From contig RPFO01000579.1 of NCBI GenBank assembly GCA_009746045.1, positions 682,160 to 746,159 of the forward strand: a stretch of 64,000 nt of DNA. Direction: 5' to 3'. Under the pieces are notes generated by a model. That model made no database searches. It saw nothing but the letters and a program-made list of their open reading frames with translations, and was not told the DNA's origin. This DNA comes from Mesostigma viride. Lineage: Eukaryota > Streptophyta > Mesostigmatophyceae > Mesostigmatales > Mesostigmataceae. Positions 21,298 through 33,200 of this stretch are shown piece after piece. Positions within the stretch are counted from its first letter, which is position 1. Each line of letters begins with the position of its first letter. The position numbers and the translations under genes were made by a program.

Positions 21298-24200
21298 CTA
21301 CGCCTCATTGACCGAAAAAGCTGCGAGCTTGCCCACGACTGACGCATGCACACCATCCATCACCTCGGCAAGACCCCCGGGGGCATCAGCAACGTCACCG
21401 CGTGGGCGTGCCGGGGGCAAACTACAGCCAGCGTTGTTGCAGCCAGCACAACTGTCAGCTGGCGTCGATCCATGATCACGGGCCTCCACGTGCTCTCGCA
21501 CCGCCTCCAAGTCCACAAAGGGCTTGTTCATGCCCCCTGGCTCTCGAAGTGCAGTGTGGAGGAAGGGCATGAAGCGGCTCGTGGCGTTGCCGTCGCCGTA
21601 GAGCAGCGTGGGCTCGAACCGCTTACCTGCGTGCGGGGTGGCCGCGGAGATGGTGACAGCATGGGAAAATGGGAGAGGATGAGAGGGTCGTACACTGAGA
21701 AAAAGGAGAGCAGCGCGGGCTCGAAACGCTTGCCTGCGGGACGGAACCAACCAAAAAAACGAGAGGCGGAAAGAAGCCAGAGTTGCAACTAATAAGCATG
21801 AAGAAATTACATCACGGGACATGGCAATGGAGCGTCCTTCCTAAAATATAGAGCGGACGACGGTGGCGAGGATGAGGGATGGAGCAGTACCAGGCCGGCA
21901 GGATAAGATTAAGCACAACGAGGGGGAAACCGAGGCGCTTACCCGGCAGGGAAGAACAACCCGGCAGAATGCAGAACGGAAGGCAGCCACTCTCATGAGG
22001 GCAGGGTAAAAACAGGCATTCAATTAGTCAAGGCATGCAAATCGAAGACGAATTCAGCTAAGCGAGGCAGTCGATCAGACTGCGCAGCCGACGTTACCTA
22101 TATCGGCCTCCCCTTCAGCCGAAAGCTTCATAAAGCAGCCCCTCACCAGGGGATTACTCCAGGAGTGGATTACGTTACTTCTATCACGAAATTCCCTCTT
22201 CTGCGTTAACACCAAGAAAAAAAAAAACACCACAGCTCAGAGAATATAACTCCACGATAAACCTCCAGCGTGCCTATAGGGCGAGGAGGTCAAGTAAATG
22301 CACAGCTCGCCACAAAATTCTCCCTGAGCGCCGCCCCCCCCACAACGAATGCTCATGCAAGAACTCTACAACGACCTTCAGCCTAAACTGATAGTAGTAT
22401 ACGTTATGTTTATAGTCTACAGTCACAGGGCCTCGCGCTTCTCAGTTCTCACCAAAATTGTCTTTCAGCGCCGCCTCCAGATTTGCCTCCGTCACGTTCT
22501 CCAGCCTCATTAACGACGCCCGCGCGCCCGCCCGGTTGGCCTGCCTGCCCCCGATGCTAATCGAAGGCACCCCCAGCGCGCATGCCTCCCTGGTCCCTGC
22601 GCTACTGTTGCCCACCATGCACCCGCAGCTGCGCATGAGGACTGCAAACTCGGGAAACGGCATCGTGGTCACGGGGCGGATGAGCTGCTGCGGCGCCGCC
22701 ACCCGGCCATCCACTGCCAGGAGGCCGTTCCCTCGTCCCCCCATGACATCTCTCCTGTCCGCCACCATGTCGAGCACATTTTCCCCAGAATCGGGGCCCC
22801 GATCGCGGCTCTCTTGTGCCCTGTTGGAGTCTCCCTCGCCCGCCCCAGTAATGGGCACATCTTTCCAGTCCAACCCCGAGTGGTCATTCCCTTCCGCACC
22901 CTGGGCGCACACATCCTGATCATGTCCCCCCAGATTGCCATTCCCTTCTGCACGGAAGGGCGCAACTCTCCCGGCCTCCCCTGTGTGTACATCGCTCTCG
23001 TCTGCTCCCACATGGCCGTAGTTCCATACCGATGGACCCGGCACCATGCCCGGCATCAAGTAGCCACTGGCCACGTCCCCACTGGCCAAGTTCCCAATGG
23101 CCAGGTTTCCGCTGGGCCCGTTTGCGCGGGGCATGTCTTCAGCGGGCACATTTCCCCCGGGCACGTTGATCCCTGGGATAGCACCATGAGATGCCGGGGG
23201 TTCCATGTCTGCCGCGCCGTCGAGGCCCCCACTTTCTGAGCTGGAGCCTTTCTCCCGCCTGGGACCGGAATGCTGCGCAGATTCTGGGTGGTACCCGTGC
23301 CCACCCCCATGTGGGTTCCGTGGAGCGCAATCATGGGCCGAGCGCCGTGACGGCTGCAAGAAGCGATGAATCTCCGCGATCAGCGCCTTATTCCCAGGGT
23401 CCGTGTTGGGATAGAATAGGAGCGTGCGGAGGCCCATGCGCGTGGCGACGGTCAGGATTATGCGGAACTCCCGCACGGACGCCTCCATGTCGTTCGTGTC
23501 CGGGTGGTGCTGCACGAGGAGGAACTTGCGCGGCTCCACACTGTAGTGCTGCAGGACCTCGTCCTCTGATCGGCTCATCGGCAGGTGGACGTTGCCCAGC
23601 AGGACGTCGTAGGAAGGGCACCCCGCCAGGCACACGCGCGACGGGTGCTCGCCCAGCTGGAGCACGCGCCGGCGCGCCTCCTCGTTGCAGACCAGGTGGA
23701 AGTGGGCCAGCTTTGTGATCGCGTGGCGGAGGACACCGTCGGCGCTCCCGGATAGCTCACCGCCCTCCAGGTGGAGCACGCGGATGCCTGACAGGGAGGC
23801 AGCGGAGACGGCCGCGAACGCATCGTAACGGTCCCTGTTTGGGGGGGGGGGGGGGGGGGGGGGGGCGTGTTACATGAATAAAATGTTACTACTGTACATA
23901 TGCGGTACATACACTGCGCATATACTGTACATAAACTGTAGTATTTGGATGAGATCAAATGGATAAGATGTTAATGTGTTCATGTTAAAGAGATTTGTGA
24001 GACTTGTTGTGCTTTGGTCATGGTGGGTGGGAAGGAGGGGGGGGGGGGGGAGTGGCATGGAGGGAGAGTGTGGGCATAGGGGTGTTGTCTCCTTGATAGG
24101 GGTGTGCTCATATTTATTATCAATTAGTGGTATGTTCTCGTGATGATGGTAATACTCTCATGGGTGGGGGAATATGAGAAAACGAGGATTGACAGCGCTA

Positions 24201-25772
24201 TGTTCTCATGGTAGTGATAGGGGTGGGGGGAATAGGAGGAAATGAGGTAATTCCTGGGTAATTAGGGTTATAAGTACTATGTTCTCATGGTGGTGGTATG
24301 GTATTGGTGAGCCAAGGGTACAAACGTGTTCCGAGAAGAGGCAGGAAGATTGTGTTCAATGGGATCGATGTCAGTCGATCTGTGGGGGCAGGGGGGCGCA
24401 TTTACGGATGTGAGGGGCGGTGCGGTGAGTTGGTCAGAAGCAATAAGACTTGCTTAACCCTTGGACTTTGTCCAACTCCCCCCTATAAACAGGGGCCAGA
24501 TGGAGTAGGTGTTGCTTCATAGGAGTTGCTTAACCCTTGCACTGAGTCCGAATTCCCCTCTGCAGATAGGGGCCAGATGGAATAGGAGTTGCTTAAATGG
24601 CGAGACAAAATGTAGTGTGGGGTAGCGGAAATAAATGCAGCTGAGCTGTCGCTAACAGATGGTGACAATACCACAAAAAGCTACTTGCGTCGTGACGACG
24701 CTTGGAGCTGGCTCCTGGGCACTGCGATGGCATCATGATTCATACATTATTCATTGCTGATGTGAGCTCATGATCCAGCCGAATCGATGACTTTGCTGTG
24801 ATTAAACGGCCGACTCAAAACTATAGCTCATTGATTGAACAAATGACTTCGCTGTGATTGAATGTGCTCAATTAAGCCATAGCTATGATGAAACGAGCAT
24901 GGGGATAACCTCATTCTAATCCAGTTGGGGCCCGATTGAATAGATGCTAGCAGTTAGCCAGCTGTTGTTTGCATGCACCAGGGTGAAGTAAGATGAATAA
25001 AAATAGAAACAGTTGGGAACTTACTGATAGTGTATAGGTGCCTGCGGTCGACTTATAAACATACTAATGAAACATACTAATGAAACGTACTAATGAAACA
25101 TAAAAACTTGCATGCGGACCAGCTCGAAGCATATACATGAAATTGTGACAATGGACACCTGTCGCTGCTGGAAGGCTCGTGTGATAGAGTGTAATCAATA
25201 ATTAGGATATAGTGCAATCATCAATTAGGGTGCTACAAATGCACATTCCATGAGCATTAGGAGACTCTGGTACACTAAGCACACAGCTAGCAGGGGACAT
25301 TAGGACAAGTGGATTGATAAATCAGTAGACCATCTACCCATAGACAATAGCATCGTCAAAGGCCCTGTGGGCACTTAATGGGCATAAAGCCCCGGTTGAG
25401 GATTGCAGCCTAGCTGGGCGATAAAAATAGCATTATCTATGGGGACACCTACCCGTGGACGACGACAATGTCCGGCCTCAGCTGCCGGAAATTGGACGAG
25501 AGTTTGATCATGGCCATCGCGACACTGTCCACCATGGACTCGGAGGAGTCGCCCGCGACCAGCGTGTTGGTGGCGATAGACACGGGATATCGGGCCCGAA
25601 TCGTCTCGACCGTCCAGCCGAACTCCATGAGGAGGTGGCACCCAATCACCAACAGCTGCAGCTCCACCTTGCTGTCCTCATGCAACGCGGCGACGAGCGG
25701 CTCGAGCTTGGACCAATCCGCCCGGTTGGACGTCACCACGCACACCCGGGAACGCTCGTGCTGCTGGCCCAT
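21298..25772 (-). CDS. UDP-N-acetylglucosamine 2-epimerase (GNE/NeuC type, epimerase only)
   Basis: Three exons (25453-25772, 22453-23834, 21298-21626) join in phases 2 and 1 to give 676 residues. The family converts UDP-GlcNAc to ManNAc plus UDP, the entry step to sialic acids. Seen in order: RVCVVTSNRADWSKLEPL near the start; DIVVVHGDRYDAF across intron 1; LHLEGGELSGSADGVLRHAITK; LAGCPSYDVLL; QHHPDTND near 215-222; GCMVGNSSAGTREACALG; and FGKRFEPTLLYGDGNATSR across intron 2. These match the animal GNE epimerase domain and bacterial NeuC; no kinase domain follows. A low-complexity insert of about 215 residues (about 272-487, rich in Gly, Asn, Pro, Asp) splits the C-terminal half inside exon 2. 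The start is chosen at MGQQHERSRVC; a TATATAA-like box (minus strand) lies only about 20 bases upstream at 25791-25800, so a further 5' exon is possible. The animal-like rather than plant-like affiliation could reflect transfer; not tested. Confidence 0.85.
24120..24610. repeat. Diverged tandem duplications in epimerase intron 1
   Basis: Two sets are seen: three copies of a TATGTTCTC(A/G)TGGTGATGGTA-like block (about 24129-24300), and two copies of an 80-bp block containing GCTTAACCCTTG and AGGGGCCAGATGGA (about 24450-24535 and 24525-24595). A further pair with GACTT(T/C)GCTGTGATT is at about 24790 and 24845. Confidence 0.7.
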
Positions 25773-26452
25773 ATTGCCGGTAAACTTACCGCCTATATAA
25801 GATGTTTTCGACGCGTACACTAGCTGGGAAGGCGGCACTTCAGGTAGCCGGGGCTTTAGCCATGCTCGTCCCAACGCACGCGGATAGTGCTTCTCACGTA
25901 AAATGGCGCCAACCACACTGCGACGAGCTGAGCTGCCTCATTTGTAGGCGACTGTCAATTGTACTGGCCACACGATGCCCGTCGGTCTTTCATATCCCTA
26001 CATGTAAAGACTGTCAATGGTTAATTACGTCAGCGGCGCGCTGTCTCTGCAACCTGCCATTGTCCGCACAGAAGTCACTGCTGACAAGTTACCCAGGGTC
26101 AAATCCAAAGTAATGACCATGATTATCCATCAATCTGTTACGTGTTAATTAATCCATCAAACCAGAGACGAACAGAACGCGCTGGATGCGAGGTATATTT
26201 AGCGACAGGCTGATCCTGAGACGCGCTGCGCAAGCATTCCATTCAGCACGAAATACAGGAAAGCGACACTTTCTATTGCTTTCGACTACCGTAATCTTGC
26301 CCCTAGTGTACCGACCTCCAGTGTAGATAAATCTGTTCTCAATCTCAAATCAAGTGGAGCAATATGGAATTGTTTGAGGACGCCCCGTCCTCACAACCTG
26401 TTGTTGTGTTGTTGTACTGTACTGTAGGAGGTGCCCCACTCAGTGTCGGGTA

Positions 26453-26684
26453 CAGGCATTCACGCCTTAAGTTGGGTTCGAGGTTTTGAGGGGGGTCAAC
26501 CCAACTTAAGGCGTGAACCCAACTTAAGGCGTGAATGATTCTACTAAATTCTACTAGTTTGAACTAAAGATACTTTAAAACTTTATTCTGAACTACTTTG
26601 AACTTGGAATGCCGAAACCCTATTTGACCCAACTTAAGGCGTGAACACAACTTAAGCCAACCCAACTTAAGGCGTGAATGCCTG
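26453..26684. mobile_element. Tc1/mariner-like MITE with 26-bp perfect TIRs and TA target duplication
   Basis: The left end (26453-26478, beginning CAGGCATTCACGCC) is the exact complement of the right end (26659-26684), and both are flanked by TA (26451-26452 and 26685-26686). The 232-bp interior repeats CCAACTTAAGGCGTGAA several times and has no ORF. A half copy, CAGTCATTCACGCC, follows at about 26695. Confidence 0.75.
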
Positions 26685-27696
26685 TACCCCACTCAGTCAT
26701 TCACGCCTTCAGGCGCGACTCACATCAGGCATGAGGCTTGGTGAACTGCGACGGTGAACTGTAGGTGAACTGGGTCGACGGCCGGGTCGTCGGTCCTATT
26801 ATAAGCACCGGCGCTTCACCGGCCCTTCACGTCTTCGAGTTCTCTGAATCACATGGGCGCAACTCACTGCGCAAGGGTCGCAACCACGTACGTCCAGTCG
26901 AGTACCTAGTGAACTGCTCGCTAGTGATCTGAGTGAACTGGCTCTGGAGGCGCGGGAAGTCGGCCCAGATTTCGCGGGAAAGGCGGGGCGCAAACGTCAC
27001 TGAAGCAAGTGCATGATGCATCCGGGCCAACATGCACGTGTTGTCCAGCCGGCTGTAAACCACTAATTTCTGCACCACTAATTTATCACAGCCGACTACA
27101 GAAATATGATAAAAACGCGCCGTTGACCTGTCGTGCATGTCGCTTCTCCAGCTACCTGTCTGCGTTCGCTTTTTTTGCAAGTTTTTCCAGGTGTTGGTGC
27201 GAGTGCTTCTCTGTCAATATTGTTTCAAAGCCGGTTTGTTTATTGGCTGGGGACGACCCCAGAGCCGCCCGCCGTCACATGCACAAAACATGGCACATGG
27301 CGCAAGAGGCGTTCGGTTATTTACTGGAGAAAATTGGCCCGATCAGCGAGCCGAATCTCCAGACAACAGCGGGCAAGGGCTCCGGTTGGACGTGGTAAGA
27401 CCCGAGCAAATGCTCATGGGTACATTATGAGAATGGCTTTCTCATAGCTGCGACTATGGTACCTTGGAGCGGGTATATGGCATCGCTTCAAACACGTGGT
27501 CCAAAAATGGGGAACGCCCTGGCATTCTGCGAGAACTTGTAGAAACAGCAAACAGCGGGCGTATGTTCCGGTTGGACGCCTATGGTAACCTGGACAGTGT
27601 ATACGTCGTCGCTGGCTCCCTGCAAACACAGTGCCCTGCCCACCCATACGTGCATGTGCACATGTGGCATGTGCGCATGCACACGCACATGCACTA

Positions 27697-28058
27697 CACG
27701 CACACGCACACGCACACGCACACGCACACGCACACGCACACGCACACGCACACGCACACGCACACGCACACGCACACGCACACGCACACGCACACGCACA
27801 CGCACACGCACACGCACACGCACACGCACACGCACACGCACACGCACACGCACACGCACGCGCACGCGCACGCGCACGCGCACGCGCACGCGCACGCGCA
27901 CGCGCACGCGCACGCGCACGCACACGCACACGCACACGCACACGCACACGCACACGCACACGCACACGCACACGCACACGCACACGCACACGCACACGCA
28001 CACGCACACGCACACGCACACGCACACGCACACGCGCACGCACACGCACACGCACATC
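27697..28058. repeat. CACACG/CACGCG hexamer array
   Basis: About 60 hexamers; the block at about 27855-27920 has CACGCG instead of CACACG. His/Thr, His/Ala and Val/Cys ORFs over it are artefacts. Confidence 0.95.
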
Positions 28059-28066
28059 TAGAGTCC

Positions 28067-28323
28067 CTCCCTCCTCCCTCCCTCCCTCCTCCTCCCTCCC
28101 TCCCTCCCTCCCTCCCTCCCTCCCTCCCTCCCTCCCTCCTCCCTCCCTCCCTCCCTCCCTCCCTCCCTCCCTCCCTCCCTCCCTCCCTCCTCCCTCCCTC
28201 CCTCCCTCCCTCCCTCCCTCCCTCCCTCCCTCCCTCCCTCCTCCCTCCCTCCCTCCCTCCCTCCCTCCCTCCCTCCCTCCCTCCCTCCCTCCCTCCCTCC
28301 CTCCCTCCCTCCCTCCCTCCCTC
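28067..28323. repeat. CCCT tetramer array
   Basis: About 64 CCCT units with regularly spaced single-base losses (CTCCTCC at about 28090, 28139, 28190, 28240), suggesting a higher-order unit of about 50 bp. It lies directly against the CACACG array and downstream of the S1 gene stop. Confidence 0.95.
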
Positions 28324-28540
28324 ACACACACATTCTTTTCATGGATGGGCATCTGATTTCCCATATTAGAGTGGGCATAAGCAAGAGTTTGTTTAATACC
28401 TTAACTCCTCACTTCATTTTGCAAATGTGAGTCAACTTTTCAGAATTATAATAATGGAAATTCCATTAGCTTACCAATCAGCCAATGTTTTCTAATGCAC
28501 ACGCGTGGCCACCAATGACCAACGACGAAGCAAGCAACGG

Positions 28541-30206
28541 CTACAAGTCATCGAAGAGCGCCTCATTGCCACCGTCATCATCGTCGTCATACCGCTTCCC
28601 CATGACCCCAATGAACTGCGAATAATCCTGCCCACCACTAACATCTGCGCTGCCATCATCCCCATCGTCCTTCTTGACATCCCTGTCTCTCCGCCGCGCC
28701 CGCTTGTCCTTAATCCCGACACCCGTCTCGCTCTCGCGGCCCCTCTCCTCGCCACTGGCCCCTCCCTCGCCCTCCGTCCCCTCCAGGGAATCCGATGACG
28801 GGGGCCGCGCCACGCCCCTGCCAGCTGTCACGATCGTGTCCCTCGGCACGAGCTTGACGGCGATCCGGCGGCGGCGGTTGAGCGTGTCGGGGTCGGCGCC
28901 CTCAGGGAGGACCTCGACGCGGCAGGGGCTGCGCAGGCGAGGCACAAAGTATTCGCCGCCGGCCTCCAGCTGCATATACCGGCGGGGAAAGAAAAAACTA
29001 GGCAAATCGGCAGGTTAAGTAGGCCTGCTACTAAGGTTAAGGTCAAAGTAAAGTTAAGGTTCAGGTGCAGGTTCAGTTTACCTAGACCGGCTTCTAACCG
29101 CAAACTCAAGTGGTTCCTTTCTGAGATAATTTGTCATACACAAGAGATGAAGCACGGTTACTTCAAAAGTGATGAACATGTTGTCGGAAAGGATAAGGGT
29201 GCCGCCATACGAGTTCACAGAACAACGAATCCATTCGTCAAACCTTGGTACTGAATATTTTCTAGGCCATACAAACCCAAACCCATCCTCGGCACCAGTC
29301 ACATGAGCATGAGGTAGAGTAGCATACTGATGAGAAACAATCACAATCACATTATAACCATGACACTTACCACCATTTACTAACCGGCCGACGCATAGCC
29401 ATCTCATCCTCATTTTAAGTATAATATTCACATCCTCGGCGGAGACCCCTTCTCAGTACCACACCATTCGACACTGTTATTACAATACCATGCCATTCGA
29501 CACTGTTATTACAATACCATGCCATTCGACACTGTTATTGCAATGATTGTTGTCATACTTACATCTTACATCCTCGGCGGGGACGTAGCCGTCCAGCTCT
29601 CACCCCATCTCCATACCATACTGACTATGACGATAGCAAATTTAAAACTAATGCTAAATATACTTTCGCTAGTACTGCTAAATATACTTTCACTAGTACT
29701 GCTAAAGATACTTTCACTAGTACTGCTAAATATACTTTCACTAGTACTGCTAAATATACTTTCAATACCACCGCTAAAATCACTACTGCAAATAATACTC
29801 ACATCCTCGGCGGACACGTAGCCGTCCAGCTGGCACCCCATCTCGACAAACATGCCGCCCCGGGGCTTGCCCGCCTCGAGCTCGTCGCTCTCGCTTCCGT
29901 CATCCGCCACAAACTTCTTCACCTTGGCCGCATGCACCTGTCCCTCCTCCAGATCCTGCCCGACAACATGTGTGGAGACATGAGACAAGCAAAGGGGTAA
30001 CAAGGGGCTTGAACAAGTCACAGGTAGACAACAAGGGACGAGGGACGAAAGGCCCCTTGCCTCATCCTGTGGGGTTCCGACCGCGAGCCCCATTGAGTGA
30101 CTCAGTAGAGGCAGAATGATCAACAAAGAGGGTCAGGGGATACCTGGCCCGTGGCCAGATCCTGCGTGTCCTCACGCAGGCACAAAATAATAATAATAAT
30201 AATAAC

Positions 30207-30238
<32 letters not shown>

Positions 30239-33200
30239 CAACACACAGTAGAAACAAGTATGAGTTGACAATGACAGCTGTATGATAAGTAAACACAGCA
30301 GAAACAACAAGGAAACAAGGTGATTAAGTCACAACAGTTACCGAAGGGCTCATCATGGGGTTTACCAAAGGGTGAGACATCAAGCCTCATGCAAGTCCTT
30401 CAGGACCGCACGTGCGGAAATACGCAGAGTACAAATTGCTTCAGGACCGCAAGTGTGAGGCATGAAAAGGTGCACAAAGTCACATACGAACGTAATCAAG
30501 GAATAGATTGACGTCATACAGGGTCAAAAGGCACCTGACATTCGCACCAGTCCTGCGTGTCCCTCGGGGACACTGGAGTCATGAATTAACAGCTAACACA
30601 CAGGCACGCAATAAGACACCCATGACCAGATGAGCAAGTAAACAATTCACTAAACAACTGACGTAATAACAAACTGACTAAGTCAATTAACTGACAAAGT
30701 CACAAATCAACCAAGTCCCCCTCGTAGTGGGCCCACACTCCACGCACAAGCACAGAGTCAGAACTCAGGCGACAAGGAACATTCCCAGTCATGAGCCGCA
30801 ACTTAGCAAAGTTGTTAACCTACGAACCTACGAAAGAGCATAGGGATCTAAAGACACTTACCACCCACCAGCCATCCAACCAACCATCTCCCCAATCCCC
30901 CCCCCCCCCCCCCCCACTCACCACCGCATGTACATTCGCACACATGCACGGATTAATTAACGCACACATATGATCAGCCACCAGCCATCAGCCACCAGCC
31001 ACCACCGTGTCTAAGCACACACACATGCACGCATGCCCCCCCCCCCCCCCCCCCCAAAGTTCTTGGAAAGAAACAAACTAGGCACCTTGAGGCGGAAGCG
31101 CCGCTGCTCCACCTTGCCGCCGCTCTTGAGGGAGAGCCGCAGCGTCTTGCGCCGCGCGTCGACCGCGATCACGCGCACACGCACACGGGTGCCGCGCTCG
31201 AGCCGCCGATCCGTCGGCTTACGCTCGCCGATCTCGCTCACGTGGAGCAGCCCGTCCTGTTATAGAGGGGATGGGCCCACATGCGCATATAAAATGGGTT
31301 GTTTCCCGTGTCAATGGCATGAATACACCCAATACCCATGTCACTCAGGTAGAGAGCCCGTCCTGTTAGAGGGGATGGGTCGATATGCATGAGGCAACCA
31401 TGAGGCAATAATGAGACCACTACTTATATATAACAATACACAACTACTTCTAGAGGCAACAATGAGACCACTACTTATATAACAATACACAACTACTTCT
31501 AGAGGCAACGATGAGACCACTACTTATATAACAATACACAACTACTTATATAGGCAACCATGAGACCACTACTTATACATAGCAATACACAACTACTTAT
31601 ATAGGCAACAATGAGACCACTACTTATATAACAATACACAACAAATACTTATACAGGCAACAATGAGACCTTTACTTATATATGTGTGTATCATGGGTTA
31701 ATACGTGTACCGGTTGAGAACCTTTTCAATGCAAATGACGACGATATAAACCGATCTCGCTCACGCGGAGCCAGCCATCCTGCTATAGAAAGAATGGGTC
31801 AATATGCGTGTACAGTATCATCCAGCGCACAGCTTGTAATGACACCGACACAAACCGATCTCGCTCACGCGGAGCCGTCCTGTCGTGATTCCAATATTTT
31901 GATAGTTTGTCATAAGGATCGCTGCGATGCAGATGTTCAGATGTTCAGATATTCAAAAGTTCAGAAGTTCAGAACACCTGGGAATTGCTTTACTACAATC
32001 GGCCTGGCAGGTGCGGCAGGCAGTCCTATTATATTCATGGGTCCTATTAAACTTTAGGGATCCTACTGTGTTGAATGGTCCTATTATAGTAGCAGTGCAT
32101 GAGTCCTACCATATTACATGGGTCCTATTTCTAAATGGGTCAATGCACGTATCGTTCGTTGGAGCAACGTTCAGGCCAACAGAAAACTGGGTGCTGCAAA
32201 TCTCTCTGTTGGCTCGGTTCACCAATCTCACCCACACGCAGCAGCCTGTGCTTTGCCGATTGGATGAATCGTTTGCAACTACGCCCAAGCAAGCAGACCC
32301 CTGACCCCATGGAGGCCGCCCTCCGGGAGCTAGAATAATACATAGAATAACTATTTGAATAATCATTGATAGCCCAGGGACGGTCACACAAACGAATTGC
32401 AGCGCGCTGGGTGTCGCAACGCCAATCTCAGTCACGGGGAGCTAGCCGTCCCTGATTGGGCGGGCGGGCAGCACATACTGGATAGATTGTGGGGATAGGG
32501 GAAGGTTAGTCTGTATACGGGTGTTTATTTTGTGCTCCCTACCGCCACACGAATGGACCCTGTTCGTCACCTTAACAAGAACGTGGCATCTGGGCACTAG
32601 CAAACCGTCCTGTTAAGATGGGCGGGCAGGCACGTGAAAGGATTGTCGCGAAGCTTTGTTGTAAGCTACTGTGGCATATAATGTTTATTGCAGTACACAG
32701 TGACTAAGCGACTGTTAGCGGATAGGGGGACGCTGTAAGGAAGCTCTGAAGCTTCAATTTTTCTTTCTTACCTAAAAGCTTTTTCATTCCATTCACAGTA
32801 TAACGCCCTTTCCTGCAGGATAAGGGGGACCATGGACATGGATCCATTAGAAACGGTAAGTAGGACCTACCATGTACAATGGCGAGGGGAGGGAAGATTG
32901 CTGTCCTGTTACCGCGGCACAAAGCACCGGATGGTGGCTCAGGATGCTGCCTCGCCCCCCTCCCAAAGCCCGAAAAAAAATAAATAAAAAATGATTGACA
33001 ATACGTATAGTAGCAGTAATGACGATAGTAATAGTGAAACAAAGAATGTGATAAAAGTAATAACAGGAATCTAGATAATAATATTAGGCATCCTTCAACA
33101 GGACATACTTAGGGCTTACGGAGTAGACATATTTGAAATTTTGAACTATGATGGTCCTGCACATGGCAACGATACGCATGACCGAGAAGAACCGGCCCGC

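Larger units (their letters stand above)
25773..28540. other. Intergenic stretch between epimerase and S1-domain genes
   Basis: It holds a TA-flanked TIR element (26453-26684), GTGAACT-rich sequence (about 26740-26945), a CACACG array (27697-28058) and a CCCT array (28067-28323). A motif pair at about 27366-27402 and 27553-27592 looks like an exon edge and its copy, which hints at an unrecognised plus-strand exon. No gene could be supported. Confidence 0.55.

Noticed and set aside
27414-28369. ORFs of 160-316 codons (Arg/Val, His/Thr, Gly/Arg repeats)
   Set aside because: They are products of the CACACG and CCCT arrays, open on both strands.
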